DNA of 64,000 nucleotides from an uncultured Ruminococcus sp. (GCF_946415235.1 NZ_CAMKRR010000004.1:48781-112780), one strand, 5' to 3'. Numbered from the stretch's first letter, positions 7,832 through 16,751 are shown. Numbers and translations are program-made. Notes: generated from the sequence alone by a model not told the origin.

Positions 7832-8563
7832 TTATTTCTCCTTGCCTATGGCATTACGCAGTGCACGGAGCTCCTCTGCGGTAAGCTCACGGTAGGTACC
7901 GGGCTTCAGCATACCGAGCTTGAGAGGTCCTATGCTTATACGGCGAAGTCTTGCGACCTCAAGTCCCACAGCCTCGCACATCTTACGGATCTGGCGGTTC
8001 CTGCCCTCTTTGATCGTCATAAGGAGCACAACTCTGCCCTCCTCCTTGTCCTTTACAACAACTGAAGCAGGAAGAGTCTTTTTACCGTCGATCTCCACGC
8101 CCTCAGCCAGTCTTACAAGCTGATCGTCATTGATATCAGGGCGCACCGTTACACGGTAGGTCTTTGATATATGGCGGCTCGGGTGCATTATGCTGTTTGC
8201 GAATTCGCCGTCGTTGGTAAAGAGAAGCAGTCCCTCCGAATTGCGGTCAAGACGTCCCACAGGGTAAACACGCTCCTCAACGTCTGTGAGAAGATCCATG
8301 ACGCAGCGCCTGTCAAGCTCGTCCGAGACCGTTGTGACATAGCCTCTCGGCTTATTCATCATGAGGTACAGGAAGCTCTTCTTTCTCGGCATGGTGATAC
8401 GCTCGCCGTCGATAGTGATAAGGTCCTTGAAGCCGCACTTGTCACCCAGCTTTACGGGATGTCCGTTGAGCTTTACCCTGCCCTGTGTTATGAGCTCCTC
8501 AGCTTTTCTGCGGGAGCATACGCCGCTGTCGGCGATCATTTTCTGAATTCTTATTTTTTCCAA
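7832..8563 (-). CDS. rluB: RluB/RsuA-type pseudouridine synthase
   Basis: 243 residues. An N-terminal S4 RNA-binding domain (about 1-60: IRIQKMIADSGVCSRRKAEELI) is followed by the pseudouridine synthase domain. The catalytic Asp sits in GRLDRNSEGLLLFTNDG (about 101-118). A KEGRNRQIRKM motif near 184 is also typical. The enzyme modifies a uridine in 23S or 16S rRNA; RluB (23S U2605) is the usual call next to scpA/scpB in Firmicutes. It starts 13 bases after the D,D-carboxypeptidase gene, in the same operon. Confidence 0.92.
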   Translation of the reverse strand: MEKIRIQKMIADSGVCSRRKAEELITQGRVKLNGHPVKLGDKCGFKDLITIDGERITMPRKKSFLYLMMNKPRGYVTTVSDELDRRCVMDLLTDVEERVYPVGRLDRNSEGLLLFTNDGEFANSIMHPSRHISKTYRVTVRPDINDDQLVRLAEGVEIDGKKTLPASVVVKDKEEGRVVLLMTIKEGRNRQIRKMCEAVGLEVARLRRISIGPLKLGMLKPGTYRELTAEELRALRNAIGKEK

Positions 8564-8576
8564 TTTTATCCAGTCC

Positions 8577-9737
8577 TTAAGGGGAGAATATTCTCCCGAA
8601 AAATTCTTTTATCCTTGTGAACAAACCTTTTTCAGCCTTTTTCGTCTTTACGGTCACTGCCTGTACGTCCTCGGCGGCATAAAGCGGAACCGTGTCCACC
8701 TCTCGTCCGAAATAGCTTATCCTCAGCCTTGCGGCTTCCTCTCCCGCTTTTACGGGAGCATACAGAAAAGGCGGTCTGAGCACAGTATATGTAAAATCAT
8801 CGGCATTTCCTGCCACTGTTGACACAATATACGTACTGTTTTCGGGTACGAGCCGCAGCTTTTCCGAGGTACCGCCCGCTACATCAGCCGTGATATCCTT
8901 TGGCAGCGTGAGCTCAAGCTGCCTTACCGCATCAAAGCCGTACTCATACAGCGCGATATGATCGTTCCAGTCGTTCCGGTCGTTGAGAGTAACGCATATC
9001 AGGTTTTTGCCGTCACGCTGACAGGCAGACACGAGACAGCGCCCCGCCTCATCGGTAAAGCCTGTCTTTACGCCGTAAACTCCGTCATACATTGAAAGCA
9101 GCTTATTTGTATTGTAAAGCCACCTTTCATAGGGCGGAGCGCCGAAGCTTACCTTTATGCTTTCCTTTGAGCATATCTCACGGAAAAGCTCGTTTTTCAG
9201 AGCCTCACGGGCAAGCAGAGCCATATCTGCCGCCGACGAACCGTGTCCCTCTCCTTCAAGTCCCGAGGGAGTAACGAAAAATGTCTTTGAAAGACCCATT
9301 TTTCTTGCACGTTCATTCATAAGCTCCGCAAAGGCTTCGATACTTCCCGATATCCTTACAGCTGCCGCATTTGCCGCGTCATTGCCCGAGGGCAGCAGCA
9401 TTCCGCAGCACAGCGCGTATTTTGTGACTATATCCCCCTCGCGCAGTCCCATTGACGAGCCTTCTGCCTTTATCGCCTCACTGTCCACAACGAACTCGTC
9501 ATAGAGCCCGCCGCTTTCAAGGCAAAGCAGGGTCGTCATTATCTTGGTAGTACTTGCCATGGGGAGCTTCTCCGCGGCATTGAGCCCGTAGATAACCTCG
9601 CCCGTATCGGCAGATATGAGAACAGCCGCTTTGGCATATATCTCAGGGGCTTCCGCGCCGAAGGACACAGTACCGCACAGACAAAAGGCTGTGAGGAGTA
9701 CTGCCGCAAATACAGATACAAGTCTTTTCACAGGCAC
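8577..9737 (-). CDS. dacF: D-alanyl-D-alanine carboxypeptidase (PBP5/DacF family)
   Basis: 386 residues. A signal peptide (about 1-28) precedes a class A peptidase S11 domain with all three active-site motifs: STTK (62-65), SGN (117-119) and KTG (224-226). A PBP5-like C-terminal beta domain follows (about 265-360), and the last 20 residues form an amphipathic helix (FTRIKEFFGRIF) for membrane attachment. The enzyme trims the terminal D-Ala of peptidoglycan stem peptides outside the cell. Its position beside gerW and scpA/scpB matches clostridial dacF; the gene symbol is by context. Confidence 0.9.
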   Translation of the reverse strand: MPVKRLVSVFAAVLLTAFCLCGTVSFGAEAPEIYAKAAVLISADTGEVIYGLNAAEKLPMASTTKIMTTLLCLESGGLYDEFVVDSEAIKAEGSSMGLREGDIVTKYALCCGMLLPSGNDAANAAAVRISGSIEAFAELMNERARKMGLSKTFFVTPSGLEGEGHGSSAADMALLAREALKNELFREICSKESIKVSFGAPPYERWLYNTNKLLSMYDGVYGVKTGFTDEAGRCLVSACQRDGKNLICVTLNDRNDWNDHIALYEYGFDAVRQLELTLPKDITADVAGGTSEKLRLVPENSTYIVSTVAGNADDFTYTVLRPPFLYAPVKAGEEAARLRISYFGREVDTVPLYAAEDVQAVTVKTKKAEKGLFTRIKEFFGRIFSP

Positions 9738-9790
9738 ACCTCCGCATAAATGCTATGCTAAAGGATATGCCTCATATCAGGTTTTTATGC

Positions 9791-10225
9791 TCAGTTTATT
9801 GAAACGGAGCCGTCTGTGATATCAGAGGTCTTTGCGTCCGTATTTCCGCCCTTTTTCTTGTTGATAAAGCCGCTTACCTTGTCGATGATGGCAGGCATTT
9901 TCTCAATGGCGTTGCTGATAGGATCGTTGGAGCCTTCCATATTTACCATTTTTGCAGAGCCGTCGGGAGCTATTACAAGGAAGCCCTCGGGCTTTATGGA
10001 AACTCCTGCGCCAGCTCCGCCGCCGAAGAGCTCCTTATCGTACTTTGAAGGAAGATCGGAACCACCCGATGCAAAGCCGTAGCTTACCTTTGAAACAGGG
10101 ATTATGGTAGTTCCGTCGGGAAGCTTTATGGGCTCACCGATTATGGAGTTGACATCTGCCATTTCCTTGATCTTTTCAATGGAAATACCCAGGAGATCGC
10201 TTACAGGTGTATTGTTTGCACTCAT
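9791..10225 (-). CDS. gerW: GerW/YtfJ family sporulation protein
   Basis: 144 residues. The ATG at 10225 is preferred; a GTG at 10240 would overlap the stop of the upstream gene and give five more residues. The YtfJ core is clear: IIGEPIKLPDGTTIIPVSKVSYGF (about residues 29-52), then a Gly-rich GGGAGAGVSIKPEGFLVI segment, and a Lys-rich tail. In Bacillus the protein is needed for germination through SleB. The order DUF2953-gerW-dacF matches other spore formers. Confidence 0.9.
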   Translation of the reverse strand: MSANNTPVSDLLGISIEKIKEMADVNSIIGEPIKLPDGTTIIPVSKVSYGFASGGSDLPSKYDKELFGGGAGAGVSIKPEGFLVIAPDGSAKMVNMEGSNDPISNAIEKMPAIIDKVSGFINKKKGGNTDAKTSDITDGSVSIN

Positions 10226-10236
10226 AATTATATACC

Positions 10237-11178
10237 TCACTTCTGCCTTGCGGCGGATTTTTTCATTTTGCGTTTCATTCTGAATTTTCTCAGCTTTTCA
10301 GGCAGAAATGTCCTGAAAAGATATGTTATCAGGAACCATGCTCCTGCAATAACCACCGTTCCGAGGCGGAAATACAGCTTGCCCGCTGCATCCCAGCGCC
10401 CCTTTGATACTCCGAACTGCGGACGTACATCTATGGTTTTCAGCCTTACCGTAAAAAGCTCACTGAAAAAAGCGATGCCGTTGTATACAAGCGCGGAATA
10501 CTTTCCGTATTTCAGCGCACAGTCATATGCGTCCTCATCTGCAATAACGAAGTCAATATAAAGGTCCTTGAGCCTGAAGCCCCTGAATATTTTCAGCATG
10601 GGACGCTGAGCGCTCTCCCATATGCCCACAAGGAACTCTATTTTGTCGCTCAGAGACTTCTTTTCATCATCTTCACTGCCTTCGCTTTTTTCATCTGCGA
10701 AGATATCGTCGTCAGAATCGTCCTTTTTCTTCTTTTTATCCTTTTTTCCGCCTTTATCTTCATCAGAGCTGTCAGATAAAGGCTCGTAAGCAGCACTTTC
10801 ATCCGTTTCGGAAGAAGTTTCCGCTGCAATATCCGCTGACTGCATATCAGTCTCGGGATCGTTCACGGGAATGCTGTCAAGCTCCTGCTCCCATTCATAC
10901 TTTTCCCGTTCCTTTTTCTTTTTTGACTTCTTTTCCCTGACGGGCTTCGGCTTTTTGAGCTTCCTTGGCTTATCCTTTTTGGCGGCTTTTCGTTTTTTCC
11001 ACCAATTATAAAGTCCTCCGCCCTCCGAGTCCATGATATCAAGCAGCCACAGCTTTACCCTATAACTGAATTTCCCGTCGATATAGCTGAACTCTCCCCC
11101 CACAGGGATCATCAGCACGAGAAGAATTATGCCCAAAACGGCAAGAAGTATATACAGCAGAATTTTCAGTACTATCAT
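10237..11178 (-). CDS. DUF2953 (YtfI-type) membrane protein
   Basis: 313 residues from ATG 11178, which follows AGGAGCGGCAGG; the longer frame upstream overlaps scpB and is not used. One N-terminal helix (about 2-24) precedes a Lys/Arg-rich stretch, a highly acidic Ser/Asp/Glu low-complexity linker (about 100-180), and a C-terminal DUF2953 domain (LYIDFVIADEDAYDCALKYGK) that ends in a second hydrophobic helix. YtfI proteins sit next to gerW in many Firmicutes; their role is not established. The charged linker is longer than usual. Confidence 0.8.
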   Translation of the reverse strand: MIVLKILLYILLAVLGIILLVLMIPVGGEFSYIDGKFSYRVKLWLLDIMDSEGGGLYNWWKKRKAAKKDKPRKLKKPKPVREKKSKKKKEREKYEWEQELDSIPVNDPETDMQSADIAAETSSETDESAAYEPLSDSSDEDKGGKKDKKKKKDDSDDDIFADEKSEGSEDDEKKSLSDKIEFLVGIWESAQRPMLKIFRGFRLKDLYIDFVIADEDAYDCALKYGKYSALVYNGIAFFSELFTVRLKTIDVRPQFGVSKGRWDAAGKLYFRLGTVVIAGAWFLITYLFRTFLPEKLRKFRMKRKMKKSAARQK

Positions 11179-11206
11179 TCCTGCCGCTCCTTTCTGTTGA
11201 TCGTCT

Positions 11207-11782
11207 TTACTGCTGAGACTCGGCAAGCTCCCTGTCCACGAATTCCTCCTCTGTTTCGAGGACAAGATCCCCCTGTCCCGGAAGAGGCGGCAGCTCCGCA
11301 GTGGAGCTGAGACCGAAGCTTCTCAGGAACACGGAGGTGGTCCTGTAGACTATGGGCTTTCCCGGAACATCAAGACGTCCCGCTTCCTCAACGAGCCCCT
11401 TTTCAACAAGGTTGTTTATTACCGACGAGCTGTCGATACCTCTTACATTTTCCACAAAGCCCTTTGATACGGGCTGATTGTAGGCGATTATGGTAAGAGC
11501 CTCCATAGCAGCATTTGAAAGAGGAGTTGTCCTTTTTGTCTCGAGAGCAGCTCTTATCTGCTCCGCATATTCCTCACGGGTACACATCTGATAGCTGCTG
11601 TCCAGCTTTTTGATGCAGATACCGCTCCCGCAGTCCTCATAGCGCTCGTTGAGCAGCCTTATCATGGAAGGCAGCGTTCCCGCATCAACTCCGCTCGCCT
11701 CCGAAAGGCGGTATATCTCTATAGGCTCACCGCTTGCAAAGAGTATAGCCTCTATTGCTCCGAGCCTGCCTTTGATCTCCAA
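11207..11782 (-). CDS. scpB: Segregation and condensation protein B
   Basis: 191 residues with two winged-helix domains typical of ScpB: IEAILFASGEPIEIYRLSE at 10-28, and ALTIIAYNQPVSKGFVENVRG around 95-115. ScpB pairs with ScpA as the kleisin complex that bridges the SMC arms during chromosome condensation. The start overlaps the scpA end by 31 bases, indicating translational coupling. Confidence 0.96.
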   Translation of the reverse strand: MEIKGRLGAIEAILFASGEPIEIYRLSEASGVDAGTLPSMIRLLNERYEDCGSGICIKKLDSSYQMCTREEYAEQIRAALETKRTTPLSNAAMEALTIIAYNQPVSKGFVENVRGIDSSSVINNLVEKGLVEEAGRLDVPGKPIVYRTTSVFLRSFGLSSTAELPPLPGQGDLVLETEEEFVDRELAESQQ

Positions 11783-12507
11783 GATTTCTTCACTCCGTTC
11801 TTTCTTCCCTTGAAGAAGATCATCATGTTATCATCGCTTATGGTTATCCTGCCCGACCTTGTGAGTTCAAGCACCGCAAGGAATGTAGCGACTCTCGCCG
11901 AGCGGTCGGTAACTCCTTCATAGAGCTTATCCATATACACCTCGCCTGTTGTGTACAGCTCACGGAGCACATGGACTACCTTTGACATTACCGAAACGAT
12001 ACGCCGCTTCACAACAGAGTTGATCTTGTTCTCAACGTGGAGCTTTGCGTGCTCGGATTTAATATTTTTCAGTGATATGGCGCTGTAAGCGATCGCCAGT
12101 CTTTCAGGCTCATGCACAAGTGTATAGGTCATGTCAGCCTTAATCTTCATTGGTTCGCGGACGAAAATGCTTCCGCCCACATATGCGTCCGCAAGCTGCT
12201 TTGCGGCGATCTTGCAGAGAGAGTACTCAATGAGAGCTCCCTCCAGCTCGCGCTTCATCTGTTCAGCCTCCTCGGGCTGAGGCAGCAGTGACGCTGTTTT
12301 GATATATATGAGCCTTGCAGCCATTTCAAGGAATTCGCCTGCAAGCTCCAGATTCTGCTCGTGAGCCTGGTCTATATAGAGCAGATACTGCTCCAGCAGC
12401 TTTGATATCTCGATATCGCAGATATTGAGCTTATGCTTTGCGATAAGGCTCAGCAGAAGATCGAGAGGTCCCTCAAAGACCTCAAGCTTGAATGATATGC
12501 TTTCCAT
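11752..12507 (-). CDS. scpA: Segregation and condensation protein A (kleisin)
   Basis: 251 residues, normal length. The family start FKLEVFEGPLDLLLSLI (about 6-22) is followed by the SMC-neck binding helices and a C-terminal winged helix (about 175-235). ScpA is the kleisin of the bacterial SMC condensin. The gene starts 33 bases after the M50 paralogue, inside a long minus-strand operon. Confidence 0.96.
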   Translation of the reverse strand: MESISFKLEVFEGPLDLLLSLIAKHKLNICDIEISKLLEQYLLYIDQAHEQNLELAGEFLEMAARLIYIKTASLLPQPEEAEQMKRELEGALIEYSLCKIAAKQLADAYVGGSIFVREPMKIKADMTYTLVHEPERLAIAYSAISLKNIKSEHAKLHVENKINSVVKRRIVSVMSKVVHVLRELYTTGEVYMDKLYEGVTDRSARVATFLAVLELTRSGRITISDDNMMIFFKGRKNGVKKSWRSKAGSEQ

Positions 12508-12540
12508 ATTTCACCCGAAGAACAGGGCTGATACAAGGCT

Positions 12541-13257
12541 CTAAGCCATGTATATGAGCTCTGTAAGTATTTTTAATGTGCTCTCCGCCACGTCGGGGAC
12601 GAAGAATATAAGATTATCCAGCAGCAGTCTCCACAGATAAGCCAGAAATCCCAGTATGGAGAATTCTCCTCCCGTAAGGGAGTCCATGAAGAATACAGCT
12701 AAAAGTATATATCTCGACCACATGGTGATCTTCTGATAGTTTGTGAAATACCAGCGTCTGAACTTAGGCGGTGAGAACTGGTAGAATATATTGAAGCCGT
12801 CCAGAGGCGGTATCGGCAGAAGGGCTATGATACCAAAAAACAGGCTTGCTCTTGCCGCCCTTACAAGCACGAAATACAAGGAAGCAAGTACGAAGGACGA
12901 CGGGGCGAAACCGAGCAGCAGTCCGCCTATATTCCGCAGGACGACATACATAAGCAGGTACGTCACAGGTGAAGCCAAAGATATAAGCGTAACATCGCGC
13001 TTCATTTTCTTCAGCCTCGATACGTCAATATTTATCTCCTTGCTCCAGCCGAAGCCGAAAGCGAATATAAGTATGATGCCGAAAAGGTCTGTATGCTTTC
13101 TGAAGTCAAGCGTGAGCCTGCCTTCCCTTTCGCCTGTGCTGTCGCCAAGCTTTTTGGCTGCAAGCACTCTTATATAGCAGGCAAGAGGCATAACAGCCGT
13201 AAGAATGATGCCTCTGCTGAGAAGCGTGAGAAAAACTCTGTAGATCTTGAATTCCAT
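12541..13257 (-). CDS. Catalytically degenerate M50 (site-2 protease-like) membrane protein
   Basis: 238 residues and a clear paralogue of the adjacent upstream gene: same helix layout, KKLGDSTGEREGRLTLD against KWLGDDTAQRQGRISLN, and a shared PPLDGFNI motif. The zinc-binding HExxH is missing; where the paralogue reads PIHESAH this protein reads PLACYIR. In the second motif the Asn of NLIPVPPLDG is Ala, although the Asp remains. A protease function is therefore unlikely; a regulatory or chaperone partner for the active copy is the simplest guess. It starts 17 bases after the active copy. Confidence 0.85.
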   Translation of the reverse strand: MEFKIYRVFLTLLSRGIILTAVMPLACYIRVLAAKKLGDSTGEREGRLTLDFRKHTDLFGIILIFAFGFGWSKEINIDVSRLKKMKRDVTLISLASPVTYLLMYVVLRNIGGLLLGFAPSSFVLASLYFVLVRAARASLFFGIIALLPIPPLDGFNIFYQFSPPKFRRWYFTNYQKITMWSRYILLAVFFMDSLTGGEFSILGFLAYLWRLLLDNLIFFVPDVAESTLKILTELIYMA

Positions 13258-13274
13258 TATACTATCCCCGCGCC

Positions 13275-13988
13275 TTATCCTTTATAGCCAAAAGTATCGG
13301 GTATCCACATAACAGCCTTCATCATTACCTCGTAAAGATAGTATGACGCTCTGGAAAGCGGAGAATACTCGGAGGGTATCACATTCATGAGAATGAGCAG
13401 AGCAAAGAATACCATGTTGATCTCTCTCTGGTGCTGATATACCCAGCGGTCGAACTTCTCGGGCGTGAACGCGCGGAGGATGTTGAAGCCGTCAAGAGGC
13501 GGCACAGGTATAAGGTTGAAAAGAGCAAGTCCGATATTTACTATGACAAGGAACTGCAGAAGCAGCATTACACAGGACATAGTATTGAACTGATTTGCGA
13601 AAAGTCTGAGATAAGCTTCCTGTCCGCTTTTGAAGCACAGCATTATTGCCAGTGCAAGTGCAGCCGCAAAGGAGGCAAGAAGATTTGAAACAGGTCCTGC
13701 CAGAGCTGTCAGAGCATAGCCCGCACGGTAATTTCTGAACCTCATTGGATTGACTTCAACAGGCTTTGCCCAGCCGAAGCCGCCTATAATCATGAGCATT
13801 GATCCCAGCGGATCAAGGTGCACAAAAGGATTGAGGGATATCCTTCCCTGCCTCTGCGCGGTATCATCGCCGAGCCATTTGGCCATAAGTCCGTGAGCCG
13901 ATTCATGTATAGGCAAAACGAGCAGCAGCGTCGCTATCCTCGAAAAATACTTTAATACTGTCTGAATATCCAGATTGCCGCCTAACAT
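13275..13988 (-). CDS. M50 family (YwhC-type) intramembrane zinc metalloprotease
   Basis: 237 residues from ATG 13988 after AAAGGAAA. Hydrophobic segments hold the HExxH zinc motif (LPIHESAHGLMAKWLGD, about 29-45) and the second metal motif NLIPVPPLDG (about 158-167). A short FGWAKPVEVNP motif lies between them. This PF02163 subgroup without a PDZ domain is often located upstream of scpA in clostridia. Substrates are unknown. It is probably the first gene of the scpA-scpB-gerW-dacF train. Confidence 0.88.
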   Translation of the reverse strand: MLGGNLDIQTVLKYFSRIATLLLVLPIHESAHGLMAKWLGDDTAQRQGRISLNPFVHLDPLGSMLMIIGGFGWAKPVEVNPMRFRNYRAGYALTALAGPVSNLLASFAAALALAIMLCFKSGQEAYLRLFANQFNTMSCVMLLLQFLVIVNIGLALFNLIPVPPLDGFNILRAFTPEKFDRWVYQHQREINMVFFALLILMNVIPSEYSPLSRASYYLYEVMMKAVMWIPDTFGYKG

Positions 13989-14137
13989 CTTTATTTCCTT
14001 TCTTTGATGGAGTATCATCACTTTTTAATACATATAGATATACAATATATATTATACTATAAATCGCTATATATTTCAAGTAAAAAAGTATTTTTATGCC
14101 TCAAAAAAAATTTTTTTAGTTTTTTTTCAAAAAACAC

Positions 14138-14166
14138 TTGCTTTTTTTCTGAATATGTGTTAGAAT
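14138..14166 (+). promoter_or_regulatory. Promoter of rpmB
   Basis: TTGCTT (14138-14143), 17-base spacer, TAGAAT (14161-14166), 45 bases before the rpmB start. The sequence upstream (14100-14130) is dominated by A and T tracts. Confidence 0.65.
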
Positions 14167-14210
14167 AATCATGTTGTATTTTTACAGGTTAGTTAAGGAG
14201 GTGCAACCTA

Positions 14211-14396
14211 ATGGCAAAATGTGATATCTGCGGAAAGGGCGTAACCTTTGGTATCAAGGTTTCTCACTCACACAGACGTTCCAACAGAACATGGAAGCCT
14301 AACGTAAAGCGTGTTAAGGCTATCGTCAAGGGTACTCCTTGTCATATCTACGCTTGCTCAAGATGCCTGCGTTCAGGCAAGGTTGAAAGAGCTTGA
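14211..14396 (+). CDS. rpmB: 50S ribosomal protein L28
   Basis: 61 residues, normal size. The zinc-binding form of L28 is seen from CDICGK (4-9) and CSRCLRSGK near the C-terminus, with VSHSHRRSNRTWKPNVK in between. A strong ribosome binding site AAGGAGGTG precedes the ATG. It is monocistronic between its own promoter and terminator. Confidence 0.97.
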   Translation: MAKCDICGKGVTFGIKVSHSHRRSNRTWKPNVKRVKAIVKGTPCHIYACSRCLRSGKVERA

Positions 14397-14414
14397 TCGT
14401 TCAGCATGGATAAT

Positions 14415-14441
14415 AAAGAGCGTTCCGAAGGGGCGCTCTTT
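14415..14441 (+). terminator. Terminator of rpmB
   Basis: Stem AAAGAGCG / CGCTCTTT, extended by G-T and C-G pairs around a GAA loop, followed by a run of T. Confidence 0.85.
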
Positions 14442-14451
14442 TTTATTATTC

Positions 14452-14480
14452 TTGACTAAAATGCGATTATATGATATAAT
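14452..14480 (+). promoter_or_regulatory. Promoter upstream of the unknown gene at 14510
   Basis: TTGACT (14452-14457), 17-base spacer, TATAAT (14475-14480). Probably also drives the ABC transporter genes downstream. Confidence 0.75.
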
Positions 14481-14509
14481 CATAAAAAATATGAAAGGAG
14501 CTGAAAAAA

Positions 14510-15082
14510 ATGTCAGATCATGATGCTTGCCTTAATATACACTATTCCGCCCCCGACGAGATATGGGATAAGATAGATGAAGTCTACAGGTCAATGGAAT
14601 ACTACTGCAAAGGTGAGGACTGCCTTACATGGCAGGGACAGGATATCGAGCTTTACTCCTCCGTAGAACCGGGCGGGATACAGATATCGGGAGAAATGCC
14701 CGACGAGATTTGGGACAAATGGTATCCCGAGCTGAAAGCAAAGCTTACAGAAGCTCTCGGCTATGAGATCGGCGAGCCTCAGGACGGTTTTGAATTCAAG
14801 CATTGGAAGCCGTATATCAAAAAAGCCTCGGACATCAAGGAAATAAACAAGGACAAGATAGTTTTCCGCGATCTTTCCGAATTCACATGGTCCCTCTTTG
14901 AAAACAGAGAAAGGGATATCACCGCAAAGCCGCCGTTTTTCCGCTTCAGCTCCCCTCTTATCGAGCTGAGGATAATATTTGAGTGCACAGGTCTCTTTGC
15001 GGGAAAGAAACAGCGTCAGGAATTCCGTGAATTCATGTGTAGGCTTGATGACCTCGGCATAAATACTCTCGATCTGACCTGA
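14510..15082 (+). CDS. Unknown cytoplasmic protein upstream of an amino-acid ABC transporter
   Basis: 190 residues with a GAAAGGAG ribosome binding site. Acidic and Trp-rich, with no signal peptide or membrane segment. An imperfect internal repeat is visible: PDEIWDKIDEVY near 15-26 and PDEIWDKWYPEL near 64-75, suggesting a duplicated alpha/beta unit. No known domain is recognised. The gene ends 39 bases before the ABC permease and shares its promoter, so a link to transport is possible but not shown. Confidence 0.65.
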   Translation: MSDHDACLNIHYSAPDEIWDKIDEVYRSMEYYCKGEDCLTWQGQDIELYSSVEPGGIQISGEMPDEIWDKWYPELKAKLTEALGYEIGEPQDGFEFKHWKPYIKKASDIKEINKDKIVFRDLSEFTWSLFENRERDITAKPPFFRFSSPLIELRIIFECTGLFAGKKQRQEFREFMCRLDDLGINTLDLT

Positions 15083-15121
15083 AAGCTCCAATGAACTTAA
15101 TAACCAAAGGACGGTGATCCT

Positions 15122-15826
15122 GTGACCAAGGAACAATTGGGCGCTCTTTTCAGTCTGATGCTGCAATATGTCGTTCCCACAATGAAGATATTCTGCTTTA
15201 CGCTTCTGTGGTCGATACCGCTGGGAATGATAGTCGCACTGCTGAAAATGTGCGGATTCAAGCCGATTTCATGGCTCACAAATATATATATACTCATAAT
15301 GCGCGGAACTCCCCTGCTTTTGCAGCTCATAGTCGCGCAGCATTCTGTTCCCTATCTTCTGAAATGGGACAAATGCCCCTCATTCATACACAGTCTCCTC
15401 GACGGTGTGGACATAAGAAGCTCGGGCTATACGTTTACTATGCTCCTCATTGCTTTTGTACTGAATTATGCTGCATATTTCGCAGAAATATTCAGAGGCG
15501 GCATAGAAGCCATACCCAAGGGACAATATGAGGCGGCAAGCGCACTGGGATTCAGCCGTTTGCAGACCTTCTTCCGCATAATACTTCCGCAGGTCATAAA
15601 ACGTGTAGTTCCCGCAAGCTCAAACGAGATAATAACTCTTGTCAAGGATACGTCTCTTGCTTCGGCTATCCCCTACATGGAGATAATGTACATAGCCAAG
15701 AAGCAGGTGCCGACATACGCTTCTCTAACTCCGCTGTTCATGGCAGGCGCTTTCTATTTCATATTTGCGACCGTACTCACGCTTGTTTTCGGATATATCG
15801 AGAAAAAGCTGAACTACTACAAGTAA
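15122..15826 (+). CDS. Polar amino-acid ABC transporter permease
   Basis: 234 residues from GTG 15122. HisM/GlnP-type permease with about five helices. The N-terminal region carries the MRGTPLLLQL motif (about 60-69), and the cytoplasmic EAA loop is EAASALGFSRLQTFFRIILPQ (about 138-158). It pairs with the ATPase 12 bases downstream to import a polar amino acid (Gln, Cys/cystine, Arg or His). No substrate-binding protein gene is adjacent, so specificity cannot be assigned. Confidence 0.9.
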   Translation: MTKEQLGALFSLMLQYVVPTMKIFCFTLLWSIPLGMIVALLKMCGFKPISWLTNIYILIMRGTPLLLQLIVAQHSVPYLLKWDKCPSFIHSLLDGVDIRSSGYTFTMLLIAFVLNYAAYFAEIFRGGIEAIPKGQYEAASALGFSRLQTFFRIILPQVIKRVVPASSNEIITLVKDTSLASAIPYMEIMYIAKKQVPTYASLTPLFMAGAFYFIFATVLTLVFGYIEKKLNYYK

Positions 15827-15838
15827 GGGGGCTTCTCC

Positions 15839-16600
15839 GTGTCAATGCTCGATGTTAAAAATCTTTCAAAAAGCTTCGGTGATCTCAAAGTCCTCAAGGA
15901 TACCACCTTCAATGTTGAAAAGGGCGAGGTCGTAGCCGTAATAGGTCCGTCGGGAAGCGGTAAATCCACTCTCCTGCGCTGTATAAACCAGCTCGAGCGA
16001 GCCGACGGAGGCGTTATCAATGTCTGCGGAACGGATATGCTCATAAAAGATCAGAAAGGCAGGACTGTCTACGCCGATGCAAAAACTCTGCGTAATATAA
16101 GGCTGAAAACAGGTCTGGTCTTTCAGAATTTCAACCTGTTCCCGCATATGACAGTGCTGAGGAACATCACGGAAGCTCCCGTATGCGTACTTAAAGAAGA
16201 AAGATCAAAAGCGCAGGAAAAGGCAATGCAGCTTCTGAAAAAAATGGGGCTCGAAAGCAAGGACAAGTCCTATCCATGCGAGCTCTCCGGCGGTCAGCAG
16301 CAGCGTGTATCCATTGCACGAGCCCTTGCTCTTAATCCCGAAATACTTTTCTTTGACGAGCCCACATCCGCTCTCGATCCCGAACTCACGGGAGAGATAC
16401 TTAAAGTCATAAAGGAACTCGCAAAGGACGGCATGACAATGGTTATAGTAACTCACGAGATGGCTTTTGCACGTGACGTCGCAGATAAGGTCATATTCAT
16501 GGAAAACGGCTCGATCGTCGAAATGGGAGCACCCGAACAGCTCTTCGGCGATAATGCTTCCGACCGCGTAAAGCAGTTTCTTACACGGTTCAACAGCTGA
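15839..16600 (+). CDS. Polar amino-acid ABC transporter ATP-binding protein
   Basis: 253 residues. The GTG at 15839 is chosen because AAGGGGG lies 7 bases upstream; an ATG two codons later is the alternative. Walker A GPSGSGKST (about 38-46), Q loop FQNFNLF, signature LSGGQQQR (about 147-154), Walker B ILFFDEPTSALD and the switch His (VTHEM) are all intact. GlnQ-type importer ATPase that works with the permease just upstream. Confidence 0.95.
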   Translation: MSMLDVKNLSKSFGDLKVLKDTTFNVEKGEVVAVIGPSGSGKSTLLRCINQLERADGGVINVCGTDMLIKDQKGRTVYADAKTLRNIRLKTGLVFQNFNLFPHMTVLRNITEAPVCVLKEERSKAQEKAMQLLKKMGLESKDKSYPCELSGGQQQRVSIARALALNPEILFFDEPTSALDPELTGEILKVIKELAKDGMTMVIVTHEMAFARDVADKVIFMENGSIVEMGAPEQLFGDNASDRVKQFLTRFNS

Positions 16601-16751
16601 ATACCGCATTGCATATATTTTTTATTTGCAGATAACAAATTTTATGCATTTTTATTGTACAACCTGCTAAAACAAGGGAATAATTTAAGCAGTTAATTTC
16701 GTCATTCATACAAAGTTACAAAAAAAGCTGTTATTTTTGGTGATATTGTGA

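Noticed and set aside
14591-15166. 191-codon minus-strand frame opposite the unknown gene at 14510
   Set aside because: The plus-strand gene has a promoter and a ribosome binding site; the minus frame has neither.
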